This document shows, piece after piece, positions 36,701-49,400 of a DNA stretch of 64,000 nucleotides. This DNA is from Manihot esculenta (lineage: Eukaryota > Streptophyta > Magnoliopsida > Malpighiales > Euphorbiaceae). The notes beneath the pieces are model-generated. The model searched no databases. It saw only the letters and a program-made list of their open reading frames with translations, and was not told the origin of the DNA. How positions within the stretch are numbered: the first letter of the stretch is position 1; every line of letters begins with the position of its first letter. The position numbers were made by a program, and so were the translations under genes. The DNA lies in assembly GCF_001659605.2 (NCBI RefSeq), contig NC_035161.2, forward strand, positions 41,311,956 to 41,375,955, written 5' to 3'.

Positions 36701-39700
36701 GTTACAGAGATTTAATTCACAAGAGCGAGAGAACTCTGTCAAAAAGACAGCTTGCTTGCCCTTAGTTAGCTATGCGCGTGAAGAGAGTCAAGTGCCAATC
36801 TCAAGATCCACTACCAATCTAATGCGCAAATGGAATCCCGTATCTGTTCCAGATAGTAAATGTAAGTTTGCACGAGGTAAAAAGAAGTCATAATGAAAAG
36901 TACTCGGTGATAAGAAGTTTGTATTTACTTGAGCAGGTCAGATAAATGAAGAGCTTGAGCACCGGATTGGAATGCTGGAAACTTCATTAAATAAGTTCGG
37001 AAAGATCTTGGGTGCTGTGCAGAGTGATGTCATGCAAGTAAATAAGGGAATGAAAGAAGTATCACTGGAGAGTGAGTACTCCAAGTCCTTGATAAATTAA
37101 ATGAAAATTTTAAATCACATGAAAATGGTCGGCTCTATTGCGACAAAATCTAATTGAGGAATTTAAATGTATCTTTCCATAATTGCAGTTAGAATGCTGT
37201 ACGATCATCAATATAATATTTATTTATTTATTAAATGAATTCTGTTTTCTGCCTGCTGTAAGTTCAAACGAGAATGTCAAAACCATTTTTCTAATAGTTT
37301 CCAGCTTTTTTTTTTAATTACAAATTGTCATGCAGTGGAAGGCATACGGCAGAAGTTGATTGTCCTTGACGCCTCACTGCAGCTAATGGTAACAGCACCG
37401 TTCTTATGTCCCTTATGACTTTCAAAGTCTACCTGCCTTCTTGTCAGTGCGTTAATGAACGTGAGCGCCGTTTTTTTTTTGACATCACTGAGGTATTGAA
37501 AACCAGATCAAGGGACAAGAAGATACTAAATTTAGCCTCGATGGGAACTTGAAATCTATATCTGATCAACTGTGCAAGGATATATATCAAGAAAAACTAC
37601 AGGAGATTTTCTCGGTGCTCTCTGCCCTGCCAAAGCAAATGGAAGCTTTGCTGCTGAAATCACAAAATGCCCTCTGCATGACCTTCAACAAAGTGACGCA
37701 GGCATGTATAATAGTGTTGTGTGGTGGTAACTCTTACAAATATGAAACTTTAACCTTAAGTCGTACTCCATTTCTCAACTGAATAAAGATTTTACTACTT
37801 TCTATTTTAAGTAGTGCCGTACTTCTCAACTTTTCAGCCTCTTTTTATTCATGACTTCCATCTTTGCAGGCAACGACTTGCAACTTGAAAACTCCCAACC
37901 AAAATAGCCCGTCGATTACTGTGCTTTTACCAAAGGTATTTTGTTCTTTTGCACAAGCGACAATAACTTTTTCAAACATTTACTTTTACGAGCATAAATT
38001 CTCAGAGCGCCTTTACCCTTGATTGCAGGTTACTGGACGTTATACCACTCCACAAAGAAAGCTGAAGCCCCTTAGCAAGTATGCAGAACTCTTTCCTTCT
38101 TTCTTTCATATGGAATATAGCTTAGATCCACTGATGACCCTATGCATAGTCGATTTTGCAAAGTTCCAGTGGTTGGCGTGAGTCCTAATAGCGGGAAATT
38201 TTATGATGGACCTTGAAAGAGACCAGGGAATCTTATTTTGGTTTATGCAAATCATGGTTGAGCTCCGACGACTAAATGGATTAGTTATTCTATATTAGCT
38301 AAAAATAGCAAAAATACTTCGGTGTTTTTCAGACATGTGTATTCCGTTTTCGTGCTCCCAGAAATGTCCTTGTTAAAGGTGCATAATCGTTCAACGTCAT
38401 CATGGCACCTGCATCGTTTGCTTGGAATTGATTAATTGTCCAGATCGGTTACATGTAACTTCCGTAGTTCTGAGTGTTTATTACGCTTATATTACCCTGC
38501 ATCTAACCTCTTGAGAATTGTTGATGCTTTTTTCTTGATATCAGTCCAGCCATGCCTTCAAAGCTCTGTAGGCAAACAACGGTGCGTCCAAAGATAGAAA
38601 TGGGAGAATGGAACACTGTGAGGCCGGAACAAGATACAATCAGGCAAAGGGCATCCCACAAGGAACAAACGTCCAAACGAGTTTCTTCTTTTCAAAAGGT
38701 AATTCTCATTTCATGCTATATGCAGGGGTGCAATCTGAATTTGCACGATTGATTAATGAATCATATCAAAAATCTAAACAAATTTTTTATTATTCGTATG
38801 ATATAACACGAGCCTATTAATCAAATGATATAATACGATTCATCTAATAAATAGAATAAATTTATTAATACGATTTAATATAATTTAATATATTTAATAT
38901 ATTTTAATATAATTTAATATTATTTATTTGATATATTTTAATATAAATTCAATATTTTTAATATTTTTAAAATCATATATTATATAAAATTTATATATTT
39001 ATTTTTAACATTTATAAATTTAATAACATAATAAAATATAAAATTTAATTATTTAATATTAAAAAATAGATTTTAATATTTAATAAATTAATATTTTAAC
39101 AAACATTTACTAAGATAATATAATATTATATAAATATATATATTAAATAAATTTTTAATAAATAAAATAAAAACAAATTATAAAAATATTAATATTTATT
39201 TTGAATAATATATTTTTTTAACAATATAATTATGAGTTTATAGATAAGGATTGGCATATAATTGTCATTTCAAAAAAAAAAGGATTGGCATATAATTGAT
39301 TGACACATGACATAAATATTAAAATATGTAATAAATATAATTAATTGATACATGACAGGACATAAATAATAAAATGTGTCATAAATGTATTAAATCAAAT
39401 TAAAAAATAAATTTTAACACGAAATAATTATTATAATATCATAAATGAATTAGCACAAATTTGACAGAAATATAAATAAATTTAACTCTAACTTTTAATT
39501 TTTCATCTTGTGTTGAGGGATAGTGCCTAAAATTGCAACTCCAAGCTGCCTGTTTGCACGCGTGGTTTTGGGTATCCTTCGTCAAAGATCATACCTTGTG
39601 GAAGTTTTTTCCGGACCGCAGATTTGAGAAATTGTAGTCTCCTATAATTGTGATTGCATGTACACAATTTTACGTAAAACGAAATCCAATTAATTTAAAA

Positions 39701-40581
39701 AGCATCTAGATAATAGTAGGTCCTAAATAATTGCAATTATCCATTTTATATCCCTCTACTTTTAAAATAATAATTTTTATAACCTTAATAATTGTATTTA
39801 TAAATGTATCTTTCTTAAATTGAATTGTCACTCTATACAGTTCTATGCGTAATCACAATTACGTAATATAAATGGATGATTTGGACATTAAATGGGATCT
39901 TCTTTTAATTAAATTTGATAAAGAGAAAGAAATCTGAAAAACCTAATTGAACTAATTGTATGTATCATTAAGCGTTTAGTAGGATAGTCAATAATTTGAA
40001 ATGTTTGTTTCATTATCCATTTGAGATGATAGTCCACTGTGCAGGAAAAACAATGTAGTTTTATCATCGAATCAGATGAGGATATTGATGGAGGTTTTTC
40101 ATGCTTTATGGATGAGAATAAAACAGGTATATACTGATGCCAATTTTTCAGGGTTTTATTTTTACCCCTCATAATTGCTCTCTCATCCTTGTTTAATAAA
40201 CTTCCCATGCTGCTACAACTGTAGCTGCAATGTTTAACTTGGGATATTTGTTTTCCCCTGAGAACATAGTATATTCATTAGCCACGCCTATAGTGCTATT
40301 TTGAAGAGTGACATTTCTCTCTGACAGAATCTATTCTGGCTGAAGTTATTAAAAAAACTGAGTTTCATTAATCCAGTGACACATCACACACGCACACATT
40401 TGAGGATACGTCTTTTTCTTCTTTTATTTTGGGGTCTATTATTGCCATAAACTTTACATGTTTCCTCGGGAAAGGCATTGGGAACTACCTGATTGATGAA
40501 GCAACAGAAGAGTCTGAGCTTATTCTGAGAAAAGCAAGGAGGAGAAAGAGAAAGCACTGTAACCCAATAGTTATTAATTGA
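33706..40581 (+). CDS. PRD3: Meiotic double-strand-break factor PRD3/PAIR1
   Basis: Model: join(33706..33770, 34558..34708, 36708..36861, 36937..37071, 37336..37388, 37507..37701, 37870..37935, 38029..38078, 38545..38698, 40045..40126, 40475..40581), 11 exons, 403 aa, all phases consistent. The N terminus MKLKINKACDLNSISVLP is the conserved start of Arabidopsis PRD3 and rice PAIR1. It is followed by a Gln/Ser-rich block (QPSQQSFSQG), CAREESQ-like YAREESQVP, a coiled-coil core (AVQSDVMQVNKGMKE, IRQKLIVLDASLQ, IKGQED), an acidic FIIESDED stretch, and a basic C terminus (LILRKARRRKRKH). Members of the family are required for meiotic recombination initiation with SPO11 and its partners, in the nuclei of meiocytes. 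The protein is a little shorter than PAIR1. Less certain points: the acceptor of exon 2 (34558 or 34561) and the donor of exon 6, which appears to be GC. Confidence 0.9.
34036..34055 (+). repeat. Poly-C tract of 20 bases in PRD3 intron 1
   Basis: An uninterrupted run of 20 cytosines, followed by TTTTT, inside the first PRD3 intron. The opposite strand carries the matching poly-G run. In such an AT-rich window it is exceptional; it could also be affected by sequencing or assembly error in homopolymer length. Confidence 0.9.
34882..35363. mobile_element. hAT-like MITE in PRD3 intron 2
   Basis: About 482 bases bounded by identical 8-base direct repeats GTATTAAG at 34874-34881 and 35364-35371. 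The left end reads TAGGGGTGAGC; the right end, read on the other strand, begins TAGGGGTAATA and then repeats AGGGGTGAGG. Internal arms hold complementary blocks of CCGAACCGAA and TTCGGTTCGG type. An 8-base target duplication and a TAGGG terminus fit the hAT superfamily. It carries no coding sequence and is non-autonomous. Confidence 0.8.
35669..36374. mobile_element. MITE-like inverted-repeat element, copy 1, in PRD3 intron 2
   Basis: Ends are the perfect 14-base inverted repeat CTTATTTGGAATGC at 35669 and GCATTCCAAATAAG ending at 36374. The interior is very AT-rich with no ORF and shares long near-identical stretches (for example around ctctttacaaaaattatt, near 35960) with a second copy at 41752-42774. 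A target-site duplication was not identified, so the superfamily is unassigned. Confidence 0.75.
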
Positions 40582-43208
40582 AGGTATACCTTTGTTCTCT
40601 GCTGCGCCCTCTGAAATTTCTTATACATCTTGCCTTAGTAGATTGAACTCCCAGTGATTTAGGATTTCATAAGGAATTCAATACTTAAACTAGGAAGATT
40701 TTGCTAGTTGTGCAGATGGAGATTTCTCTCTTATCATAAAGCATCAAAGGGTTTGAAGGAATTTCTGCCAATACTCCTAATTCAGTGTTATGAGCTTTCA
40801 TTAGTTTAATCATTTTTCCCCACAACCACGCTCTCTCAGATCTTAAGCATTAGGCACCAAAATATCTGTGATACATTTGCAATTATCAGAGGCATAACCA
40901 TGTGAGCAGGAAGAAAGGTGATTTTCTTTATCATGTCCTTGATAGTCCTTTTTCATTTAAATTTCTTTCCTTGAGTGACACTGTTTCACAAGCTAAAATT
41001 CATTCACACCCGTTCGGATTAAGAAAGTTTTTAAAATTTTAATTTGTCTTTTTATTAATTTCAGGATTAAATTTTATTTTTTCAACTTTAATAATTTTCT
41101 TCTAAAAATTAAAAATTATTATATTAAGGAAATCCTTTTATTTATCCTAAACAGCTATTTAATAAAGGAGGGAAAATGACAACTTAAAAGGTGTTGGAGA
41201 ATAATCACCAATGCTTAATTCGAATCACTATCAATAAACACTAAATAGTGCATATTGTGCGCCTAAAACGAAAACATAAATGTCAATTAGCAGTACATGA
41301 ATAATTGCACGCATGCTTAAAAGACATTAAAAGTGGGGACGACTAGACAAGATAGGCTTTATCATTGGCACTTGCACGCATACAGTTGGGTCTGTCTCTA
41401 AGGAAAGGAGCCTATCTTGTCAGTTGAAAATTTTCTCTTTGGGCCCATCATCATGTGGCAATTCAAAGCCCAATTACGCCTTTCGTTGGGAACAATACCG
41501 GGAACAGCTTAAATCATGCGGTGGCCTGCGCGATAACAATCCCGAGGCTCTCCTGCTCGTAAATCACCGTTTTAATAATCAGCCGGAAGCCCTCTATTCT
41601 TTTTAATTGGTGCAATATATACTCCTATAGGCGACGGTATACATTTTTATTTTATTTTATTTTATTTCTGCAGAAGTTAAAATTTAGGATATTGTAGTGG
41701 ACAGGATCTCAAGCTATAGTGAGTGAGATTCATATTTTCAATGTTTAAACCCTTATTTGTAATGTTAAATTTTGGAAAAATTTTAAAAAAAAATTCTTAA
41801 ATTTTTATATTTAACAAAATTAATTTTATAAAAATTTAATTTTTTTTAATTCTCATCTAGTCACTCTCCTATTTACAAGTTATGAAAAATTATAATGATT
41901 ATTTTACTTTTAAAATAAAATAAGTAATTTATTTAAAAAATTTTAGTGTTGAATTATTAAACTTGATGTGTTGGTGTTGTTATAATTATTGATTAATAAT
42001 ATTTAATTAAATATTTATAGTTTATTCTCATAAAAATGGGAGGTTTTAACTCAAATTTTTCATTGTGTAGATATATATTTAAATTTATTGGTTAATTTAA
42101 TTTAAAAGGAGTTCAAACCAAGCAAGTCCCACAAGATTCCAGAAAATGTTAAAATCTGGATTGAGCCATAACATTTGATATTAAATTTTTATGAAATTTG
42201 ATTTTGAATTAAAAGTAACTCAAATTTGTAAGAAATCATTTCGTTTAAAGATTATTTATATTAAAATTGTTTAAATAGTTCTTAAAAATTATTTTTTATT
42301 TTTTTATTTTTTATTTGTTTTAATTTTAAATTTATTTTTTTATTTTTAATTAATAATTACTCTTTACAAAAATTATTTTAATTTAATAGTGGCTATTAAT
42401 ATATTTATAATTAATATTAAAAATGTATTATGTTATTTTATTAATTTAAAAATATAATTATTATATTTTTTATAATAAAAAATTATGTAAAATTTATATT
42501 TTAAGTGTTATAAAAATATTAATGATATTTTTTCAATGAATAAAAATAATTTTTATTAATAAGAATAAATATTTATGTTTAGTTTAAAATTAATAAAAAT
42601 AATAAATAAGTTAAATTAATTTAAATTTTATTATTAATTTATCTAATATAAAAAATTAAATTGAATTTCATTATATTTAAATTGATTTCAAATAAATGAA
42701 TTTTTTTATAAATAGAAATAAATTAAATTTTATTGATAAATTTTTTTTTCTTAAAAAAATACATACCAAATAAGGGGGAAGAGAAAATATTTTCTCCATG
42801 AAAATAAAAAAATCAGAATTGAAATTTTTAGTTTTTTTTTTTTTTTTTTTGCATTATAATGTACACATTTAATCACTAAACTATTGTAGGAAAGAACTGC
42901 CTTTTCTTGGGAGGATTGTGTATGCTGAAATCTTTAAATTTTTTTTCAGTTAAAATATTTCTAATTAATGTTCCTTTTGTTTTATAAAAATATTTTTCAT
43001 ATATTTTAGTGTTTAAATATTTAAAAATTTTAATTAAATAAAAAAATATTTTTTAATTAAAAAAAATAAACTATGTTTAAAAAAAATGACTTCCTTTATT
43101 TCGAATGTTCATATTTTTATTAACACTTTTATATACAATTTTTACTAAATTTTATTTTTAAATTAAAATTAAAAAATAAAAAATAAATTATTTCATTGAA
43201 AATATATT

Positions 43209-43239
<31 letters not shown>

Positions 43240-43668
43240 ATTGTCTGCAAATAAACAGAAATTAAATGTTAATTTTATTTTTATATTTATTAAAAATATT
43301 TAATTGAATTATTTTAATTTTTTATTTAAATCGATTTAGAATTTCAATTTAAATTTAACTGAGGTTAAAAATTAAAAAAAAATTAAATTTATTGATTTCT
43401 CGATTTAATCTAAAGTTAAGGAATATAATTTCTTATTTTCTTAATTTTTATGTAAAATTAAATTTAAGCTTTGAATTAAATTTTGAAACTATTTTAAATA
43501 TAAGATATCCTAAACTGGACATCTCAAATTAAAGTATTTATTCAAAAAATTTCTTTCGGCCATCCCTCCTTTAGCCTTTAGAACCATTAAAAAAACAAAC
43601 ACGTGCGTCCCATCCACAAATATGCAACTCCTTTCCTTGTTCTAAAATAAATAATCATTGGTACGTGG
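40582..43668. other. Intergenic DNA after PRD3, with an AT-rich repeat element
   Basis: The first few hundred bases should be the PRD3 3' UTR. The region holds the second copy of the MITE-like element (41752-42774). The plus-strand ORF at 41424-41606 lies in a GC-richer patch and shows no family resemblance. The remainder is AT-rich without a recognisable gene. Confidence 0.55.
41752..42774. mobile_element. MITE-like inverted-repeat element, copy 2, with internal insertion
   Basis: Left end cttatttgtaatg at 41752; right end, on the reverse strand, cttatttggtatg, finishing at 42774. The interior aligns with copy 1 (35669-36374), including the stretch around ctctttacaaaaattatt and tagtggctattaat. 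It is longer by about 300 bases: a segment at about 41870-42175 has no counterpart in copy 1. The terminal repeats are less perfect than in copy 1, suggesting an older insertion. Confidence 0.7.
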
Positions 43669-44899
43669 TGTTATGAAATCCAGTAAAGAATAGATTCAAG
43701 ATATATTTTTTCTCCCTAGTTTGTAAGTCTTTCCAGTTGGTTTATGTCTTTCTTATTTTATTATTTTTATTTTCTAATCACGTGTAATTATCATTCTGCA
43801 CCTATACGTCTTGTCATTGTTATATTGACCAGACATACTATGTCTTCTCTTATTATCAGGCGGCTATTTAATTCTTTTAAATGGCTATTTAATTATTTTC
43901 GGCGCCATGTGGACATTATCTCAGATGTCGAGGGGTTTGTTGTCTCGCGAATCTATCAAGTCGATTAGGTTGGGCCTCGTACATATGGGCTAGAGTCTTG
44001 CCTTGTCCAACCCGTCTAAGTGAGACCTAGGCTGCATACTGAGGGACAGACCTGCGTATTGGACTTTTATAGGGTTATGGCTTGGCTTTTCCAATGTGGG
44101 TTCAGTCATAGCTTGGGTATCCAAGACCCAATGTTCATCAAGTGTCTCTTTACCCACTCATTGACAATGGGGTAAATTCCGAAACTCTAATTATTACTGC
44201 ACGACTCTAAGAGTGGTTTTGTCAAAACGTTTTCTCTTCACCTTCACCCATTTCAAATTTATGCTTTTGATTTCACCCGTTGCTCTGTCTTTTATGCTGC
44301 TTCTGCTATCTTGCTCTCCTTCTTCCCTGTAATTTCTACTTTTTCAATTTAAGATACGTCTTACTCTTTTCATGGCTTCCGTTAGAATTTTCGATGTTGT
44401 GGGTCTGATGTCTTCTATCACCTTTCTTCCCTTTCTAATTACTTCTTCAGTGATTACATTGACACCACCATTTATAGGATTAGGGCTCCTCTTCCTAATG
44501 AGAGGATTATCCTTCCCAACCCTCCTTCAACGGGCCTAATAGACGTCCAGTAGGGATGCAACCTAGTTTTATTTGTCAAACAAAGCGATTTTGAGTTGAC
44601 CTTTCCTTTTACCCCCTTCTTCATTAAAGTCTTCCACCACTTTAGGGTGAGTCTTTGTATGTTGTCTCTCAATTCCATCCTATTCATATGCTGCTGCATG
44701 GAGATCTAGGGTTGGTAGGGTCTCTACTCCTTCCTCTCCCACCAGTGTCTGTTCAGTACTTCAGGTTCCCGGTCTTGCCTCCTCTCCAGCCTATTTGGTC
44801 TCTTATCCTCTCTAGCCTATTTGGTCTCTTATCCTCCCTAGCCCTTTCTCTATCTCTTTCCTCCTTAATGAATCTACTCGTGATTAAGGCGTCATCCTA

Positions 44900-45385
44900 C
44901 CTTATATACTTTTTTGCTCTTTTCATTAGCTCTGTCAAGGTGGTAGGTGGTTTTATGCTCAGCGATCCAAAGAACTCTAGGGTGGTGGTGCCCTTCTGCA
45001 TGGCTTCCATGGCTCTTGCTTCATTAAGCTCGGGTATTTGCAAAGCTTTCGAGTTAAACCTGGCCACATACTCCCTTAGAGTTCCTCCTCTGCCAAACCA
45101 TCTCTAAGTAGCTTGTTTTTTCTTTCAGTTGGGACCCAGCAATGAATCTGCTGATGAATAAGCTGGCCAGGTCTATGAAACTCTTAATACTCCCGCCTCC
45201 AAACTGTTAAACTATGCCCGGGCTACTCTGGTTAAGGTGGTAGGAAAAAACTTACACATCAAAGCATCTAAGTGGGTTTACAGCTCCAAGAACGTTTTAT
45301 AGTTCAAAATGTGCTCTTGGGGGTTTCCCGTCCCATCATAGGTGGCCATTGTCGGCATCATGAACTTCTTGGGATGGCTTTCTAT
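44900..45385 (-). pseudogene. Broken retrotransposon gag (Retrotrans_gag type)
   Basis: Minus-strand reading gives FMMPTMATYDGTGNPQEH, typical of the plant retrotransposon gag domain, followed by a match to the FPTTLTRVARA region and, in a shifted frame, LREYVARFNSKALQIPEL. Stop codons and at least one frame change interrupt it. It cannot yield a complete capsid protein. The plus-strand ORF 44655-45107 lies opposite it and is not a gene. Confidence 0.75.
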
Positions 45386-46103
45386 TGTACCCATCTCACA
45401 AATGGGGATGAGGTAGGTAGCAGGGGACTGTTGTTATCCCGTGCCCCCAACTCTGCCAGCAGTTGCTATTCAGCCTTTCTAGCTTTTGATCTACATCTGC
45501 TTCCTATCTTCTAGGCCTCTTCTCCAGACAGTAGTTTCTTTCTTTTCTGACTCCTTACTCTCCGACCTCTCTACTAGTTCGGAGGAATAGCTTTCAGTCC
45601 CGTCATTCTCGATAAGCTCCCTTACTACTCAGCCTCTTATTTTGGCCATGGGCTCGTTCTTTTTGCTGACTTCTCCATTTCCATCACCTATCCTCCTACC
45701 CCTCTGTTGAGGGGTTTGATGGTTTAAGGTGGATTGGGGCTCATTGACGTTGAACCCTTCGGTTACGGGTGGTGCACTCAACGGGGTGCTGAGTTCCCTC
45801 TGCTGCAATATCTGGCCTAGTCAGTGGGCAGTATTTTGCAACTGGAGAGCCATATTCTGCAGCTTCTAGTCATATAAGATTATTCGGGACATGGTCTCTG
45901 TTGAGTTTGGTGAAAGGTTAAACAACATGGGTGGTTGATTCAATGGAGCAATAGGGCTAGAGAATGAGAACCGTGGTCCCTCCTAAGCAGAGCTTAGATC
46001 ATTTAAGGTGTTTCCAGTATGGTTTTCACCATGATTGGCCATGTGGATCTCAGTAGATGTAATGAGGATGAGAACTCCATGACGAAAAAAATCCCCTTCT
46101 TTC

Positions 46104-46121
46104 CTTCAGAGGGTGCCAATT
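46104..46121 (-). other. Probable primer-binding site of the LTR element
   Basis: On the minus strand, two bases after the CA that ends the right-hand LTR, comes AATTGGCACCCTCTGA. Plant Gypsy elements commonly have TTGGCGCC-type sites here. The position fixes the element's orientation as minus. Confidence 0.55.
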
Positions 46122-46471
46122 GATGTCATGAGATTCAATAAATAATAGACTCAAGGTATATTTTGGTAAGTCTTCCCTAGTTGATTTATGTTTCCATTCT
46201 TTTATTCTTTTCTCTTCTCTCTTCTAGTGAGGTGTAATCGCCATTCTGCACATGTGGACATGATCTTGAATGTCCAAGGGTTTGTCGCCCCGCGAATCTA
46301 TCAGATCGATTGGGCTGAACTTCCTACACATGGTTTAGAGCCCTATCTTGTCTCATTCGTTCGAGCTAAGTCATGAATTGCATACTGGAAGAAAGGCCTA
46401 CGTATTGAATTTTGATATGGTCATGGCTTGACTTTTTTAACATGGTCCCACTCATAGCTTGGGTATCCAAG

Positions 46472-49400
46472 TTGATCAATATCTATGAGATAATGAGCAA
46501 AAGAATGATTGGGCCCCATGATCACAAGTTGCTAAAGCGAAAAATCTTATACATATATGATTCTCTTTGGTTGCAGAAGGTTTTGATATGGGAATTTTTC
46601 TAATGTTGCTTACGAGGCAATTTCCTGTAAAGCGAATGTATGGCGTTTGTTTATAATAAACTTTAAACAAATGATTAGATTGACAGAATATGTTGTTTAT
46701 CGATCAAATGCCTTTGTTTATTTTTCAGAGACGAAAGCTTTCTTATCTTATTAGATAATAAAAAAATATATAAGAAATGTCTACAATTTCAATGATTTAA
46801 AAAAACTCATTTTCATAGGAGAAGATGGTGCATAACTAATTACTTTTATCCACTAATTTCCTTAAGTTGGTTAACTAATAATCATTTTAATACAGTGGGT
46901 TTCATCCCTATAATTTGGATTAGTTTCCAAGTGTAATACAATTTGAAATAAACGTAACTTGCACTTTCTTTCTTGGATGATAAGATTTGCTTTGGGATTC
47001 CCTTTTGAGCTGAGATAATTGGGTTTTGTTCATCAAAAGATGAAGCAACCAATGACTTTAAATAGCCAAAATTCTTGTATTGGAGAAACAATCCACCTAA
47101 ATTAGTTGAATAAGTTAAGCAGCCAAAGTCAGGTAAGTTGTAAGTTTGGTTCCTTTATCCTTTGTTTCATAAAGATAATTTTGTTATAATCAGTTCAAAT
47201 TGTAGATTATTATCTTTTTTAATTTACTACGTATTATAATATAAATTAAAAAATGATTAAAATTAAAACACAGTCAATTGTAACCAATAAAAAAGAAATG
47301 TTATTGAGATGGAAACATGGGATCCATTGTCTGCATCTGCATGTATTGAATTAGAAATGAGTGGTTGGTAATGGTGAGGTCTACTGTGTCCATCCCAAAT
47401 GGTCCTCTCTGCCTTTACTAATTTTTTAATATCTTTAAGAGAAAGCAATCCTAAATGTTAGCATGCATAAGGCTCCCTTTCCCCACCCTATACCCCAAAC
47501 ATATATATATCATCACATTCAGCTCCTCCCAATTACTTTATTCTTCCTCTTTTTTTAGTATTTATAAGTGAAAATTTGAGGATTCAACTTATAAGACTAG
47601 TTAATTAGTTATCATTAGGGATAATTAAATTTAACAGTTTTTTCAACTAAAATAATTAATTTTCTTTAAAAAATAATTTATATTCCATGTATCTTCATTG
47701 TCAAAGTAAGCTATGCAAAAATTATGTATTGTTTAAGATATCCTGTTCCCTATTAGTGGTCCACCACTAGTGGTTAGCAAAAGCATTTCTTGTTCCCTCT
47801 ACAACCAAAGATTCCAAATTTTAGAGATAAACCCAATTTGTAAACTCAATGCTAATTTCAAATAATTATTGAGATTTGATACTTGATTGTCCTGTTATTA
47901 ACCCTAATTGTCATTAATAATCATAACCATTAATTTAAAGGGTATCCAAAATTCCAAACATCTCTTCTTCTTTTCAGCTTTTTCATCACATTAGGTGTTG
48001 TGTTATCTTCCCCACCATAACCAAAAAGCACCCATCAAACCATCAATGGAAAGAAAGAAGAGCAATACAGGACAGTGGAGAGGGTAGCAATTGTCTCATA
48101 TGGGCCTTGCTCCAACAAGTCACCATTAGAGTTGGTGAATTTAGTGGCCCCAACTCATTTTTATTTAGTGGGGACCTAACTCAACTTCATTCAATCACTT
48201 AGAGGCCCAACCACTCCAATGGCATGTCTATGTGTCTCTTTGCCATTCTTCCTCCACTACAACCCTGTCCCTAATCCTTAATGGCAATTGTATTTTTTTT
48301 AAGCTATAATGTTATTAGATCTAGAATTTTAGAATATGAGTATAAGTGTAGATAACGAAAGACGTTTTTTCTATTTTATTTTTTTTTTTCGCTAGTGACG
48401 TCTAATAGTATCTCTGTTACAGTACCACTTGTTTTTGTTATTCAGATTCGTACATATGGATATGTCAGAGTCTCTTTCCATGTCAGACAGCTATTTAATT
48501 TGTCCGACGCGCATGCAGTCAGAGTTGCAAAATGACTCGACCTGTTATTTTTCTTCACGTCACATTACCGGACTGGATTTCTTCCTGCTGAATTTAAACT
48601 CGCTATTGACCCGGTTTGCTCCGTGTGTCTGAGTCAAAACCTGAAATACTAAATCGGTCAGCTGAAGGGGTTTTGGGATAGCATTGTTTTCTTAGACTTG
48701 ATTTTATTCAAGGTGGATGAGATCCGTCGGTCATTGATGTACAAATTAACTTAGGTATTGCATGAGTATCAAAAGCAACAAAATTTCTATAGGAGAGACT
48801 GCGTTTGGAAAAATAGTCATTAAGGTAAAATATTTCTTAAATTAAACTTAACTATATCATTAACTCTCTTACTCTATCAATTTACAAATTTAAATAAACG
48901 ATAAATTCAATAAATTAAGAAATTTAATTTAAAATTTAATAAATCAGTAAATTCAATAATTTTTATTTTGAGTTAAAATTGATTTAAAAAATTGGACAAA
49001 ATATTAAAAAAAGAGCTATGTTCAACATCTCTAATAATTAATTGATAAAAAATTACATTTAAATTGTTTACAAAACATTTTTTCTTTGGTGCAGGACAAA
49101 GGAAATGATTTTTTTTTTTTAAATGGAAGAAACTGAAACTGAAGGTAATAAAAGGCAGAGGGAAATTTTAAGAAGAGAGGATTTTAATAAAAAGCAAAGT
49201 TCAGATTTGAAATCAAAATGGAAGAATCCATCATGACTAACATAATAGCATTTTGAGTCAAAAACAAGCCACCATATTTAGCTTAGCTTCCAAATATTAA
49301 AATAGAATAAATATTAATAAATTTAAAATAACATGTGTGTTAAATTATTTTTAATTGGAAAATATAAAAATTGGTAATTGACTAAAAAATTTTAATAAAA

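Larger units (their letters stand above)
43669..46471 (-). mobile_element. Decayed gag-only LTR retrotransposon (Gypsy-like)
   Basis: Two similar direct repeats form the ends: 43669-44125 (starts TGTTATGAAATCC) and 46124-46471 (starts TGTCATGAGATTC). Both pass through cgcgaatctatca and finish at cttgggtatccaag. The left one holds about 100 extra bases. The element reads on the minus strand: just outside the right-hand repeat, minus-strand sequence TTGGCACCCTCTGAAGG resembles plant Gypsy primer-binding sites, and the internal DNA carries a broken gag. No protease, reverse transcriptase or integrase was seen in the roughly 2 kb interior. The outer ends and target duplication are not certain, and the right repeat may be truncated. 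Confidence 0.8.

Noticed and set aside
44655..45107. Plus-strand ORF of 150 codons
   Set aside because: It is opposite the broken gag, whose minus-strand reading gives the recognisable domain.
48340..48760. Possible solo LTR
   Set aside because: Less AT-rich than its surroundings and LTR-like in feel, but no paired copy, ends or target duplication could be shown.
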